From assembly GCA_003819975.1 (NCBI GenBank), contig RPPU01000205.1, positions 1-7,777 on the forward strand: 7,777 bases of DNA, in the 5' to 3' direction. The notes under the pieces are model-generated. The model did no database searches and was not told the origin of the DNA. It saw nothing but the letters and a program-made list of their open reading frames with translations. A program made the translations under genes and the position numbers. The DNA is from Desulfobacteraceae bacterium. GTDB taxonomy: Bacteria; Desulfobacterota; DSM-4660; Desulfatiglandales; HGW-15. Position 1 is the stretch's first letter, and each line of letters opens with the position of its first letter. Below are positions 1-6,892 of the stretch, in pieces.

Positions 1-6
1 AAATGC

Positions 7-41
7 CGTGAAACGTGAAAGGTAAAACGGGAAACGTCAAA
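7..41. repeat. Degenerate heptanucleotide tandem array (consensus CGTGAAA)
   Basis: Five consecutive 7-base units can be read here: CGTGAAA, CGTGAAA, GGTAAAA, CGGGAAA and CGTCAAA. They lie upstream of uvrB. Bases 14-34 match the reverse complement of 140-160 at 19 of 21 positions, so this array is one arm of a long inverted repeat with a spacer of about 105 bases. No coding potential is evident. Degenerate heptad arrays of this general kind are known in other bacteria (the STRR repeats of cyanobacteria), but I cannot assign this one to a named family. Confidence 0.7.
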
Positions 42-50
42 ATGGGTAAT

Positions 51-82
51 CGTGTGAACGTGTGAATGTAAGAACGTGAGAA
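51..82. repeat. Degenerate octanucleotide tandem array (consensus CGTGTGAA)
   Basis: Four consecutive 8-base units are present: CGTGTGAA, CGTGTGAA, TGTAAGAA and CGTGAGAA. The unit resembles the neighbouring heptad (CGTGAAA) with one base inserted, so the two arrays are probably related. The array ends about 120 bases before the chosen uvrB start. Confidence 0.6.
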
Positions 83-139
83 TCTTAAGCTGCGATAGTA
101 AATATTGAAACATGAAATGGTTTTTGGTTTTTCTTCTCT

Positions 140-174
140 TTTCCCGTTTCACCTTTCACTTTTCACGCTTCGCG
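140..174. repeat. Inverted heptad array facing the 7-41 array
   Basis: Read on the plus strand the units are TTTCCCG, TTTCACC, TTTCACT, TTTCACG and CTTCGCG. Reverse-complemented, the first four are variants of the CGTGAAA unit at 7-41. A reading frame open from an ATG at 112 runs through this array and encodes an [12 protein letters not shown] stretch. That stretch is repeat-derived and not part of UvrB. Confidence 0.65.
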
Positions 175-204
175 CGACTATCGTTAAATGAAGTAAAGAC
201 CAAA

Positions 205-2217
205 ATGGATACCGGTAATAAATTTGAATTAGTCACCGAATTAAAGCCTTGCGGCGACCAACCCCGGGCCATTGCCGAACTGGTTGAAGGCTTAAACCAA
301 AATCTGCAGCACCAGGTCTTGCTGGGCGTGACCGGTTCCGGTAAGACCTTTACCATGGCCCAGGTCATCGCCCAAGTGCAGAGACCGACTCTGATCATCG
401 CGCCCAACAAGACCCTGGCGGGCCAGCTTTACGGCGAGCTCAAGAATTTCTTTCCGAACAATGCGGTCGAATATTTCGTGAGCTATTACGACTATTACCA
501 GCCCGAGGCTTATATTCCTCAATCCGACACCTATATTCAAAAAGATTCCCATATCAACGAGTATATCGACAAGATGCGCCACTCCGCCACCCGCTCCCTC
601 CTGGACCGCAACGATGTCGTGATTGTGGCCAGCGTATCCTGCATCTATGGCCTGGGTTCGCCCGAGACCTACCATGAAATGGTGCTTGATTTGGAAAAAG
701 ACCGCGAAGTCGGCCGCGAAAACGCGCTTAAAAAATTGGTCGAGATCCGCTATGAACGCGGCGATTACGACTTCAGCCGCGGCCGCTTCCGGGTGCGCGG
801 CGATGTGCTCGATATTTACCCGGCCTATGAAGAAGACCGGGCCATCCGTGTCCATTTTTTCGGAGATTCGGTCGAAGCCATCCAGGAGATCGACCCTTTG
901 ACCGGTAAGGCGGTCCGCGATCTGAATCGCATCACCATTTACCCGGCCACCCATTACGTGACCACCACCGTCATCCGTGAAAAAGCCATCTCCGCCGTCA
1001 AAGCCGAGTTGATCGATCGTATTGAATTTTTCCGCAAGAACAACAAGCTGATCGAGGCCCAACGCATCGATGAACGCACCCTCTTCGACCTGGAGATGAT
1101 GATCGAGATGGGTTATTGTCACGGCATCGAAAACTACTCTCGCCACCTCACCGGCCGGGCCCAGGGCGAACCGCCGCCTACGCTCCTGGACTATTTTCCC
1201 AAAGGCTATCTGGTGATGCTGGATGAAAGCCATATCACGGTGCCGCAGTTGAACGGAATGTACAACGGCGATTTTTCGCGCAAACGCACCCTGGTTGAAT
1301 ACGGCTTCCGCCTGCCCTCGGCCCTGGACAACCGTCCCCTGCGTTTTCAGGAATTCAGCGCCAAAGTCGGGCAGATCCTCTATGTCTCGGCCACGCCCGG
1401 GCCTTATGAACTGGAAAGGGCCGAACGCATTGCCGAACAAATCATCCGGCCCACCGGGCTGCTGGATCCGGAGATCATCGTGGTGCCGGCCGGCAACCAA
1501 GTGGACGACCTGCTGGACCGCATCCGCGAACGCACCGCCCGCGGGGAGCGGGTGCTGGTCACGACCCTGACCAAGCGCCTGGCCGAAAGCCTGACCGACT
1601 ACTACTCGGAGCTTGGCCTGAAAGTACGTTACCTGCATTCCGACATCAAAACCGTGGAACGCATGGAGATCATCCGCGATCTGCGTCTCGGGATCTTCGA
1701 TGTGTTGGTGGGGATCAACCTTTTACGGGAAGGCCTCGATATCCCCGAAGTGTCCCTGGTGGCCATTCTGGATGCGGACAAAGAAGGATTTTTGCGTTCC
1801 GAGCGTTCCCTGATCCAGACCTGCGGCCGGGCCGCCCGCCATATCGGCGGCACGGTCATTTTTTATGCCGATCAAATCACCCAATCCATGCGCCGCGCCA
1901 TGGCGGAATGCGATCGCCGGCGCCTGCTCCAGGCCCAATATAACCGGCTGAACCAAATCACGCCCGAATCGATCCGCAAAAAAATCGACGACATTCTGAG
2001 CTCGGCCTATGAAGCCGATTATGTCACCGTGCCCAAAGTGGCTGAAGAGCTGCCCGCTTACATGGAACCGAAAGTATGGGCAGCCATGCTTAAGGAACTG
2101 GAGAAGAAGATGTTGGCCGCGGCCAAGAAACTCGACTTCGAAGAAGCCGCGCGCCTGCGGGATAAGATCAAGGCGCTCAAGAAAAGCGAGTTGGATTTAC
2201 TGGAAGTGGTCGAGTAA
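205..2217 (+). CDS. uvrB: UvrABC excinuclease subunit B
   Basis: UvrB is the damage-verifying helicase-like subunit of nucleotide excision repair. UvrA loads it on DNA, and it then recruits UvrC for dual incision. With the start at 205 the protein has 670 residues, close to the roughly 670 usual for the family. Visible landmarks are Walker A GVTGSGKT (41-48), the aromatic beta-hairpin beginning [10 protein letters not shown] (about 94), the DESH box (340-343), [10 protein letters not shown], the helicase motifs in [10 protein letters not shown] and QTCGRAARH, and a C-terminal UVR domain ([16 protein letters not shown]) that contacts UvrC. The frame stays open upstream to an ATG at 112, but those 31 extra residues come from the inverted heptad repeat and no Shine-Dalgarno precedes 112. 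[13 protein letters not shown] matches the usual UvrB N-terminus. The ribosome site before 205 is weak. No LexA box was recognised. The gene is intact and converges on the ligase gene. Confidence 0.97.
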   Translation: MDTGNKFELVTELKPCGDQPRAIAELVEGLNQNLQHQVLLGVTGSGKTFTMAQVIAQVQRPTLIIAPNKTLAGQLYGELKNFFPNNAVEYFVSYYDYYQPEAYIPQSDTYIQKDSHINEYIDKMRHSATRSLLDRNDVVIVASVSCIYGLGSPETYHEMVLDLEKDREVGRENALKKLVEIRYERGDYDFSRGRFRVRGDVLDIYPAYEEDRAIRVHFFGDSVEAIQEIDPLTGKAVRDLNRITIYPATHYVTTTVIREKAISAVKAELIDRIEFFRKNNKLIEAQRIDERTLFDLEMMIEMGYCHGIENYSRHLTGRAQGEPPPTLLDYFPKGYLVMLDESHITVPQLNGMYNGDFSRKRTLVEYGFRLPSALDNRPLRFQEFSAKVGQILYVSATPGPYELERAERIAEQIIRPTGLLDPEIIVVPAGNQVDDLLDRIRERTARGERVLVTTLTKRLAESLTDYYSELGLKVRYLHSDIKTVERMEIIRDLRLGIFDVLVGINLLREGLDIPEVSLVAILDADKEGFLRSERSLIQTCGRAARHIGGTVIFYADQITQSMRRAMAECDRRRLLQAQYNRLNQITPESIRKKIDDILSSAYEADYVTVPKVAEELPAYMEPKVWAAMLKELEKKMLAAAKKLDFEEAARLRDKIKALKKSELDLLEVVE

Positions 2218-2261
2218 GAAGAAATTCACCACAGAGGCACAGAGATCGCAGAGAGATTTCT

Positions 2262-2296
2262 TTTGTCCCTGTCTTTGAGAGGAAGACAGGGACAAA
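2262..2296. terminator. Strong hairpin downstream of uvrB, possible terminator
   Basis: A perfect 14-bp stem (2262-2275 with 2283-2296) encloses the 7-base loop TGAGAGG. It starts about 45 bases after the uvrB stop. The sequence after the 3' arm is TAAACTCTG rather than a run of T, so it is not a canonical intrinsic terminator on the plus strand. On the minus strand the outgoing sequence is GAAATCTCTC, also without a T run. It may still protect the uvrB mRNA 3' end or simply be part of the repeat's interior. Confidence 0.4.
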
Positions 2297-2366
2297 TAAA
2301 CTCTGTAATTTATTGTCCGGGTTGAAGGTTCATGATAAGCATCTTCCGCCTCGCAGAGCGGATTGA

Positions 2367-2400
2367 TTTTCATTTTTTCTTTTCTCAGAAAAAATGAAAA
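2367..2400. terminator. AT-rich perfect hairpin in the convergent junction
   Basis: TTTTCATTTTTTCT (2367-2380) is the exact reverse complement of 2387-2400, with the 6-base loop TTTCTC. The stem is nearly all A-T, so its stability is modest, although it contains T-rich tracts on both strands. It could act as a weak bidirectional terminator between uvrB and the ligase gene, or be an internal arm of the surrounding foldback element. Confidence 0.35.
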
Positions 2401-2433
2401 ATAAAAATTGATCTCTGTGCCCTCTGTGCCGCT

Positions 2434-2466
2434 GGAGTCATTTCAGAGTCTTCTGAAATGACGTCC
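2434..2466. repeat. Short bulged hairpin of element 1
   Basis: GGA (2434-2436) pairs with TCC (2464-2466). GTCATTTCAGA (2437-2447) pairs with TCTGAAATGAC (2452-2462). G2463 is bulged and the loop is GTCT. The same hairpin, with the same bulged G and the same 3-base preceding linker pattern (NCT), occurs at 6842-6870. One internal pair differs between the copies by a compensatory change: C2439-G2460 here against A6847-T6864 there. Confidence 0.75.
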
Positions 2467-2483
2467 TCTGTGGTGAAATATTC

Positions 2484-3404
2484 CTACAGTTCTTCCGGCG
2501 TGAAGGCGACCACGGCGTCAATTTGGGGCTGGTCGGCGAAGAGCATCACCAAACGGTCGACGCCCAAGGCGATGCCGGCGCAGGGCGGCATGTCCGCCAA
2601 AGCCTCGATAAACTTCCGCGGCCAGGGATAAACGGTCTTATGTTGCGCCGCCCTTTGCGCTTGCTCTTTCTTAAAGCGCTGCGCCTGTTCCCCAGGGTCA
2701 ATCAATTCTGAAAAAGCATTGGCCAGCTCCAACCCGGCCACATAAAGTTCAAAACGCTCAGCCACACCCGGGGTCTCCTGATGGAGGCGCGCCAGAGCCG
2801 CCAGAGAAGCCGGATAATCCTTTAGAAAGGTCGGGCGGTTTTGCCCCAAGCGCGGTTCAATGCAGGTGACCATGAGTTCGTCAAACCGGTCTTGCGCCAG
2901 GGCGGTTGCCGGATCCAGGTCTGTATATTGCGCAAACGCCGCACTGACCGTCAGCCGTTCCCAAGGCCTCTGCAAACGGATGGTTTGGCCTTGATAAATC
3001 AATTCCGCGCCCCGACCCAGTTCCCGGCTTATAAAAACAAACAACTCCTCGCATTCATCCATCAAAGCCAGATAATCCTGATGAGCCTGGTACCACTCCA
3101 GCAGGGTAAACTCGGGCAAATGCCGGGCGCCTCTTTCGGCCTGACGAAAACAATGGCAGATTTGAAAAATTTTGGTATAGCCGGCGCAAACCAGGCGCTT
3201 CATGCACAGTTCCGGCGAGGGGTGTAAAAAACCGAGTCCGGCCGGCAAAGCGTCAATATGGGCTTCCGGAGCCGGCGCCGGAATTAAAAAAGGGGTTTCC
3301 ACTTCGAGGTAACCCCTTGCAATAAAAAATTGACGGATGATTTGGATGATTCCGGCCCGCAACCCCAGGCAAAATTGCTTGCCGGCCAGGCCCGATTCGA
3401 TCAA
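2484..3404 (-). CDS. epmA: EF-P--lysine ligase (EpmA/GenX/PoxA-type, LysRS paralogue)
   Basis: The protein resembles the catalytic core of class II lysyl-tRNA synthetase without the anticodon-binding domain. Family members attach (R)-beta-lysine, or lysine, to a conserved lysine of elongation factor P. Seen here (from a TTG start at 3404, 306 residues; E. coli EpmA has 325): a motif 1 region around RGYLEVETPFL (30-40), motif 2 with FRQAERGARHLPEFTLLEWY (86-105), the AERFELYVAGLELANAFSEL segment, and motif 3 GIALGVDRLVML (277-288). The likely substrate, efp, lies directly upstream on the same strand, so the two probably form an operon. The start is uncertain. TTG at 3404 lies 7 bases past the efp stop with an AAGGAT site about 10 bases before it. 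ATG at 3434 would overlap efp by 23 bases with poor ribosome-site spacing, and the ATG at 3503 would overlap by 92 bases. The EpmB aminomutase is not in the window. Confidence 0.9.
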   Translation of the reverse strand: MIESGLAGKQFCLGLRAGIIQIIRQFFIARGYLEVETPFLIPAPAPEAHIDALPAGLGFLHPSPELCMKRLVCAGYTKIFQICHCFRQAERGARHLPEFTLLEWYQAHQDYLALMDECEELFVFISRELGRGAELIYQGQTIRLQRPWERLTVSAAFAQYTDLDPATALAQDRFDELMVTCIEPRLGQNRPTFLKDYPASLAALARLHQETPGVAERFELYVAGLELANAFSELIDPGEQAQRFKKEQAQRAAQHKTVYPWPRKFIEALADMPPCAGIALGVDRLVMLFADQPQIDAVVAFTPEEL

Positions 3405-3411
3405 CGACCGG

Positions 3412-3975
3412 TTATCCTTTGACGCGGGTGACATACTCACCGGTACGGGTATCGACCTGGATCTTGGTCCCTTCTTCGACAAAAGGCGGCACGCGCACCA
3501 CATACCCGGTTTCCAGCGTAACCGGTTTGCTGTCGCCGGCCACGGAGTCGCCTTTGGCCCAGGGCTCGGCTTTCACGATGCGCAATTCCACGAAATTAGG
3601 CAGGGTAAGACCGATGGCCAGATCATTGTAAAGCAGAACCTCTGCTTCCATATTGTCGATCAGGTAATTCTTGGCATCGCCTACTTGTTCCTCGGTGAGC
3701 ATGATCTGTTCATAGTTGTTCACATCCATGAAGTGATATTCTTTTTCCTGATTGTAAAGGAATTGCATTTTGCGTTGTTGCATGTCCGCGGGCGAAAAGG
3801 TATCGCCGGAACGATAGGTGCGGTCCAGGATCGCGCCGCTGATCATATTGCGCATTTTACAGCGGTAAAGAGCCTGGCCTTTACCCGGTTTCACAAATTG
3901 AAAATCTATGATCACATAAGGATCATTATCGATCTGAATTTTTATCCCTTTTCGTAGATCACCGGCAGTGTACAT
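3412..3975 (-). CDS. efp: Translation elongation factor P
   Basis: EF-P binds between the ribosomal P and E sites and relieves stalling at polyproline stretches. The 187-residue protein has the usual length and the three-domain layout: an N-terminal KOW-like domain, then two OB-fold domains ending in PPFVEEGTKIQVDTRTGEYVTRV, the family signature. The modification loop reads FVKPGKGQA with lysine 32 at the tip, equivalent to E. coli Lys34. This is consistent with lysylation by the ligase encoded just downstream. The ATG at 3975 is preceded on the minus strand by AAAAGGA with a 7-base spacer, a strong ribosome site. A sigma-70-like promoter lies about 70 to 95 bases upstream of the start. The gene appears intact and is the first gene of a probable two-gene operon. 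Confidence 0.97.
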   Translation of the reverse strand: MYTAGDLRKGIKIQIDNDPYVIIDFQFVKPGKGQALYRCKMRNMISGAILDRTYRSGDTFSPADMQQRKMQFLYNQEKEYHFMDVNNYEQIMLTEEQVGDAKNYLIDNMEAEVLLYNDLAIGLTLPNFVELRIVKAEPWAKGDSVAGDSKPVTLETGYVVRVPPFVEEGTKIQVDTRTGEYVTRVKG

Positions 3976-4041
3976 TTTCTTATCCTTTTCTTTTATCCGA
4001 CTTCAGGTCTCCCCAAGGGAGCGTTGATTTTAAAGTGTCCT

Positions 4042-4070
4042 TTCATAATCCATTTAATAAGGATAGTCAA
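4042..4070 (-). promoter_or_regulatory. Predicted sigma-70-type promoter for efp-epmA
   Basis: On the minus strand a -35 box TTGACT (4070-4065) is followed by exactly 17 bases and a -10 box TATGAA (4047-4042). The boxes match the consensus at 5 of 6 and 4 of 6 positions. Transcription would begin near 4035 and give a leader of about 60 bases before the efp ATG. No other promoter of comparable quality was seen for this operon. Confidence 0.6.
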
Positions 4071-4171
4071 GCGGGTTATATGGGTTGGGTTGCAATTCCA
4101 CGGCCATTTTTTAAGGGTTTTTAACCGAATTTTAAAAATTACTTGCGAAAAATCCGATTAATGGCTAAATG

Positions 4172-4207
4172 TTTTATCGATTCCTGAAAAATATGGGATC
4201 GATAAAA
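4172..4207. repeat. AT-rich inverted repeat TTTTATCGAT / ATCGATAAAA
   Basis: A perfect 10-base inverted repeat (4172-4181 with 4198-4207) is separated by 16 bases. It lies in the divergent region between efp and cooC. A related TTATCGATA occurs again at 4332-4340, about 35 bases before cooC. It could be an operator-like site, a hairpin or the border of the adjoining dispersed repeat. No regulator family was recognised. Confidence 0.35.
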
Positions 4208-4210
4208 AAC

Positions 4211-4302
4211 GTCATTCCGGCAAAGGTTTGAGCCGGAACATGCATTCCGGCTTGTCACGCCGCAGGCTTTGCGAAGGCGGACTAAAGCGCCGGAATAGAT
4301 CA
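4211..4302. repeat. GC-rich dispersed intergenic repeat with CCGGAAT hairpins
   Basis: This block is GC-rich inside an AT-rich intergenic region. It contains two adjacent foldbacks: TTCCGGC (4215-4221) with GCCGGAA (4232-4238), and ATTCCGG (4244-4250) with CCGGAAT (4290-4296). The second encloses an inner CCGC/GCGG pairing (4260-4263 with 4277-4280). ATTCCGGC occurs twice in direct orientation. The 'GTCATTCCGGC' style resembles dispersed repeats seen between genes in many bacterial genomes. A 61-codon minus-strand frame crossing it looks like chance. The rest of the 3976-4374 gap holds only the efp promoter and the AT-rich inverted repeat. No convincing cooC promoter was found. Confidence 0.5.
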
Positions 4303-4374
4303 ACAGGATGGCAAGCCGGTTCATTTTTTTCTTATCGATATTTTATCGGTCCGGCATAAGAAACGAGCACGTTT

Positions 4375-5133
4375 ATGAAAATTGCCGTCAGCGGTAAAGG
4401 GGGGGTCGGTAAAACTACCCTGGCCGCTTTATTGATAAAAGCTTTAGCCGATGATGCCGTGCAGGTCTTGGCCATTGACGCGGACCCGGCCGCCCATCTG
4501 GGTCGCGCCCTGGGCATGACCGGGATGGATCGCATAACCCCGATTGCCCGGATGCGGGAACTGATTGCGGAACGGACCGAAAGTCAATCCGGGGGCGGTT
4601 CCTTTTTTAAGTTGAACCCCCGGGTGGAAGACTTGCCGCAAAAATTAGCCCTGCAAAAGGATGGTATCCGCTTGATGGTCCTGGGCGGCGTGCAAAAAGG
4701 CGGAACCGGGTGTATTTGCCCGGAAAGCACGTTGCTTAAAAACCTGGTGCGCCATTTGATCTTGGACCGTAATGAAGCAGTGGTTCTCGATATGGAAGCC
4801 GGCCTCGAACATTTGGGCCGCGGTACAGCCGCGGCCGTGGACCGCTTGATCATCGTGGTGGAGCCGGGCCTGCGCAGCCTGGAAACGGCCCGGCAGATCC
4901 TGGGCCTGGCTCAAGATCTCGGTTTGAAAAAAGTCGCCCTGATCGCCAATAAAGTCCGTAATGCTGAAGACCGGGAATTTATTTTGACCCATTTGCCGGA
5001 AATGGCTTTTTGGGATTTTTTGCCTTTTTCCGAACGACTCCTGGCTGCCGATCGCGAAGGCGCAGCCCCGTTTGCAAAAGATCCGGAAATGTTGCAGCGG
5101 GTCCAAAAGATGCTCCCGCTGTTGCGGGAGTAA
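4375..5133 (+). CDS. cooC: CooC-type ATPase, nickel insertion into carbon monoxide dehydrogenase
   Basis: CooC is a cytoplasmic MinD/SIMIBI-class P-loop ATPase that helps insert nickel into the C-cluster of carbon monoxide dehydrogenase. The 252-residue protein shows the deviant Walker A GKGGVGKTT (7-15, with signature Lys8 and Lys13), switch I IDADP (34-38), the metal-binding Cys113-x-Cys115 in GCICPE, which in CooC1 lies at the dimer interface, and a Walker B/switch II region VVLDMEAGLEHLGRG (136-150). The motif spacing and the segments KGG...CxC, INPKV-like LNPRV and NKVRN follow Carboxydothermus CooC1 as I recall it. The CxC distinguishes it from ordinary ParA or MinD. CooC1-type proteins usually read DMGAG where this one has DMEAG. 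No CODH or ACS gene is in the window, so the partner must lie elsewhere. The ribosome site before 4375 is weak. Confidence 0.88.
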   Translation: MKIAVSGKGGVGKTTLAALLIKALADDAVQVLAIDADPAAHLGRALGMTGMDRITPIARMRELIAERTESQSGGGSFFKLNPRVEDLPQKLALQKDGIRLMVLGGVQKGGTGCICPESTLLKNLVRHLILDRNEAVVLDMEAGLEHLGRGTAAAVDRLIIVVEPGLRSLETARQILGLAQDLGLKKVALIANKVRNAEDREFILTHLPEMAFWDFLPFSERLLAADREGAAPFAKDPEMLQRVQKMLPLLRE

Positions 5134-5156
5134 ATAAAGCTTAAAAAGGACGATTC

Positions 5157-5315
5157 ATGATGTTTTTTTTGTTGAATGTAAATCGAGATGCATACCGTCA
5201 GTCCCTGTTCGATCCTGCCCATATGCAAAAAGGAGCGGCCTTGTCCCTACCGGCAAAATCCCGGCAGGGACGCATAAACCCTACGGACTGTAAAAAACAA
5301 CATTCCACATTCTAA
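5157..5315 (+). CDS. Possible small protein, 52 residues, unknown
   Basis: An ATG-ATG start is preceded by AAAAAGGA, a clear Shine-Dalgarno with 6-base spacing to the first ATG and 9 to the second. The frame runs 52 codons, beginning MMFFLLNVNRDAYRQ. It lies 23 bases after the cooC stop, a spacing compatible with co-transcription. The short hydrophobic start is not long enough for a membrane helix, and no family was recognised. The second half runs through the hairpin at 5243-5271, so this may be a decayed gene start or chance. The ribosome site is the main support. Confidence 0.3.
   Translation: MMFFLLNVNRDAYRQSLFDPAHMQKGAALSLPAKSRQGRINPTDCKKQHSTF
5243..5271. terminator. GC-rich hairpin between cooC and asnS
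   Basis: GTCCCT (5243-5248) pairs with AGGGAC (5266-5271). After one A/C mismatch, CCGG (5250-5253) pairs with CCGG (5261-5264). There is no T run after it, so intrinsic termination is doubtful on the plus strand. It could separate cooC from asnS or be a small dispersed hairpin. The arm shares the octamer TTGTCCCT with the hairpin at 2262-2296. Confidence 0.35.
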
Positions 5316-5377
5316 AGTTTGCCACAAACCATTCATCAAGCCATTTCCGATCAAGGCTATAGAAAGAGGATTGAAAA

Positions 5378-6769
<1,392 letters not shown>

Positions 6770-6772
6770 AGA

Positions 6773-6881
6773 TTACCCACGAAGACACTAAGGCACGAAG
6801 TATGATTATATTTATAAAAAACTTCGTGTCTTGGTGTCACTGGAGTAATTTCGGTTTTGAAATTACGTCCTTGGTGGTGAA
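6773..6881. repeat. Foldback repeat element 2 (predicted three-way junction)
   Basis: This element lies in the asnS/activator convergent junction and begins three bases after the asnS stop. Its closing stem is 6773-6783 with 6871-6881 (8 of 11 positions pair). The long arm is 6784-6801 with 6821-6838, 18 bp including two G-T wobbles, with an AT-rich loop of 19 bases. A linker ACT (6839-6841) leads to the bulged hairpin at 6842-6870. The left arm is made of octads CACGAAGA, CACTAAGG and CACGAAGT. The order of parts and the linker length are the same as in the element at 2225-2477, although the arm sequences differ. Confidence 0.75.
6842..6870. repeat. Short bulged hairpin of element 2
   Basis: GGA (6842-6844) pairs with TCC (6868-6870). 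GTAATTTC (6845-6852) pairs with GAAATTAC (6859-6866). G6867 is bulged, and the loop is GGTTTT, or GTTT if G6853 wobbles with T6858. It corresponds base for base to the stem at 2434-2466 apart from the loop end and one compensated pair. Confidence 0.75.
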
Positions 6882-6892
6882 ATCTTTTCTCT

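Larger units (their letters stand above)
2225..2477. repeat. Foldback repeat element 1 (predicted three-way junction)
   Basis: This element fills the uvrB/ligase convergent junction and starts seven bases after the uvrB stop. Its ends form a perfect 11-bp closing stem (2225-2235 with 2467-2477). Immediately inside is a long arm, 2236-2254 with 2412-2430, with 17 of 19 positions paired including one G-T wobble. A linker GCT (2431-2433) leads to a short bulged hairpin (2434-2466). The left arm is built from degenerate octads (CACAGAGG, CACAGAGA, TCGCAGAG). Between the arms lie two further hairpins and about 70 bases with no gene. The outer sequence resembles the widely dispersed 'CACAGAGG' type of intergenic repeat. 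No transposase is present. Confidence 0.75.

Noticed and set aside
292..1638. Long minus-strand open frame of 448 codons antisense to uvrB
   Set aside because: It is fully inside uvrB, which is strongly conserved in its own frame. The antisense protein has the low-complexity composition of a shadow frame in a GC-rich gene and shows no recognisable motif.
2225..2477. CRISPR-like reading of the octad repeats
   Set aside because: Units are 8 bases and degenerate, with no spacers of uniform length and no cas genes. The structure is a foldback element.
3337..3957. Plus-strand open frame of 206 codons antisense to efp
   Set aside because: It lies opposite efp, whose sequence is unambiguous. The antisense product shows no recognisable domain.
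4142..4170. Possible promoter TTGCGA-17-TAAATG toward cooC
   Set aside because: It matches consensus only at 4 and 3 of 6 positions in AT-rich sequence, and a repeat lies between it and cooC. Too weak to annotate.
4139..4324. Minus-strand 61-codon frame in the efp/cooC gap
   Set aside because: Most of it is made of the GC-rich dispersed repeat and the AT-rich inverted repeat. No ribosome site or similarity was recognised.
5316..5377. T-box or attenuator upstream of asnS
   Set aside because: No T-box consensus (such as TGGNACC), no leader peptide with Asn codons and no terminator/antiterminator pair could be found in the short leader.
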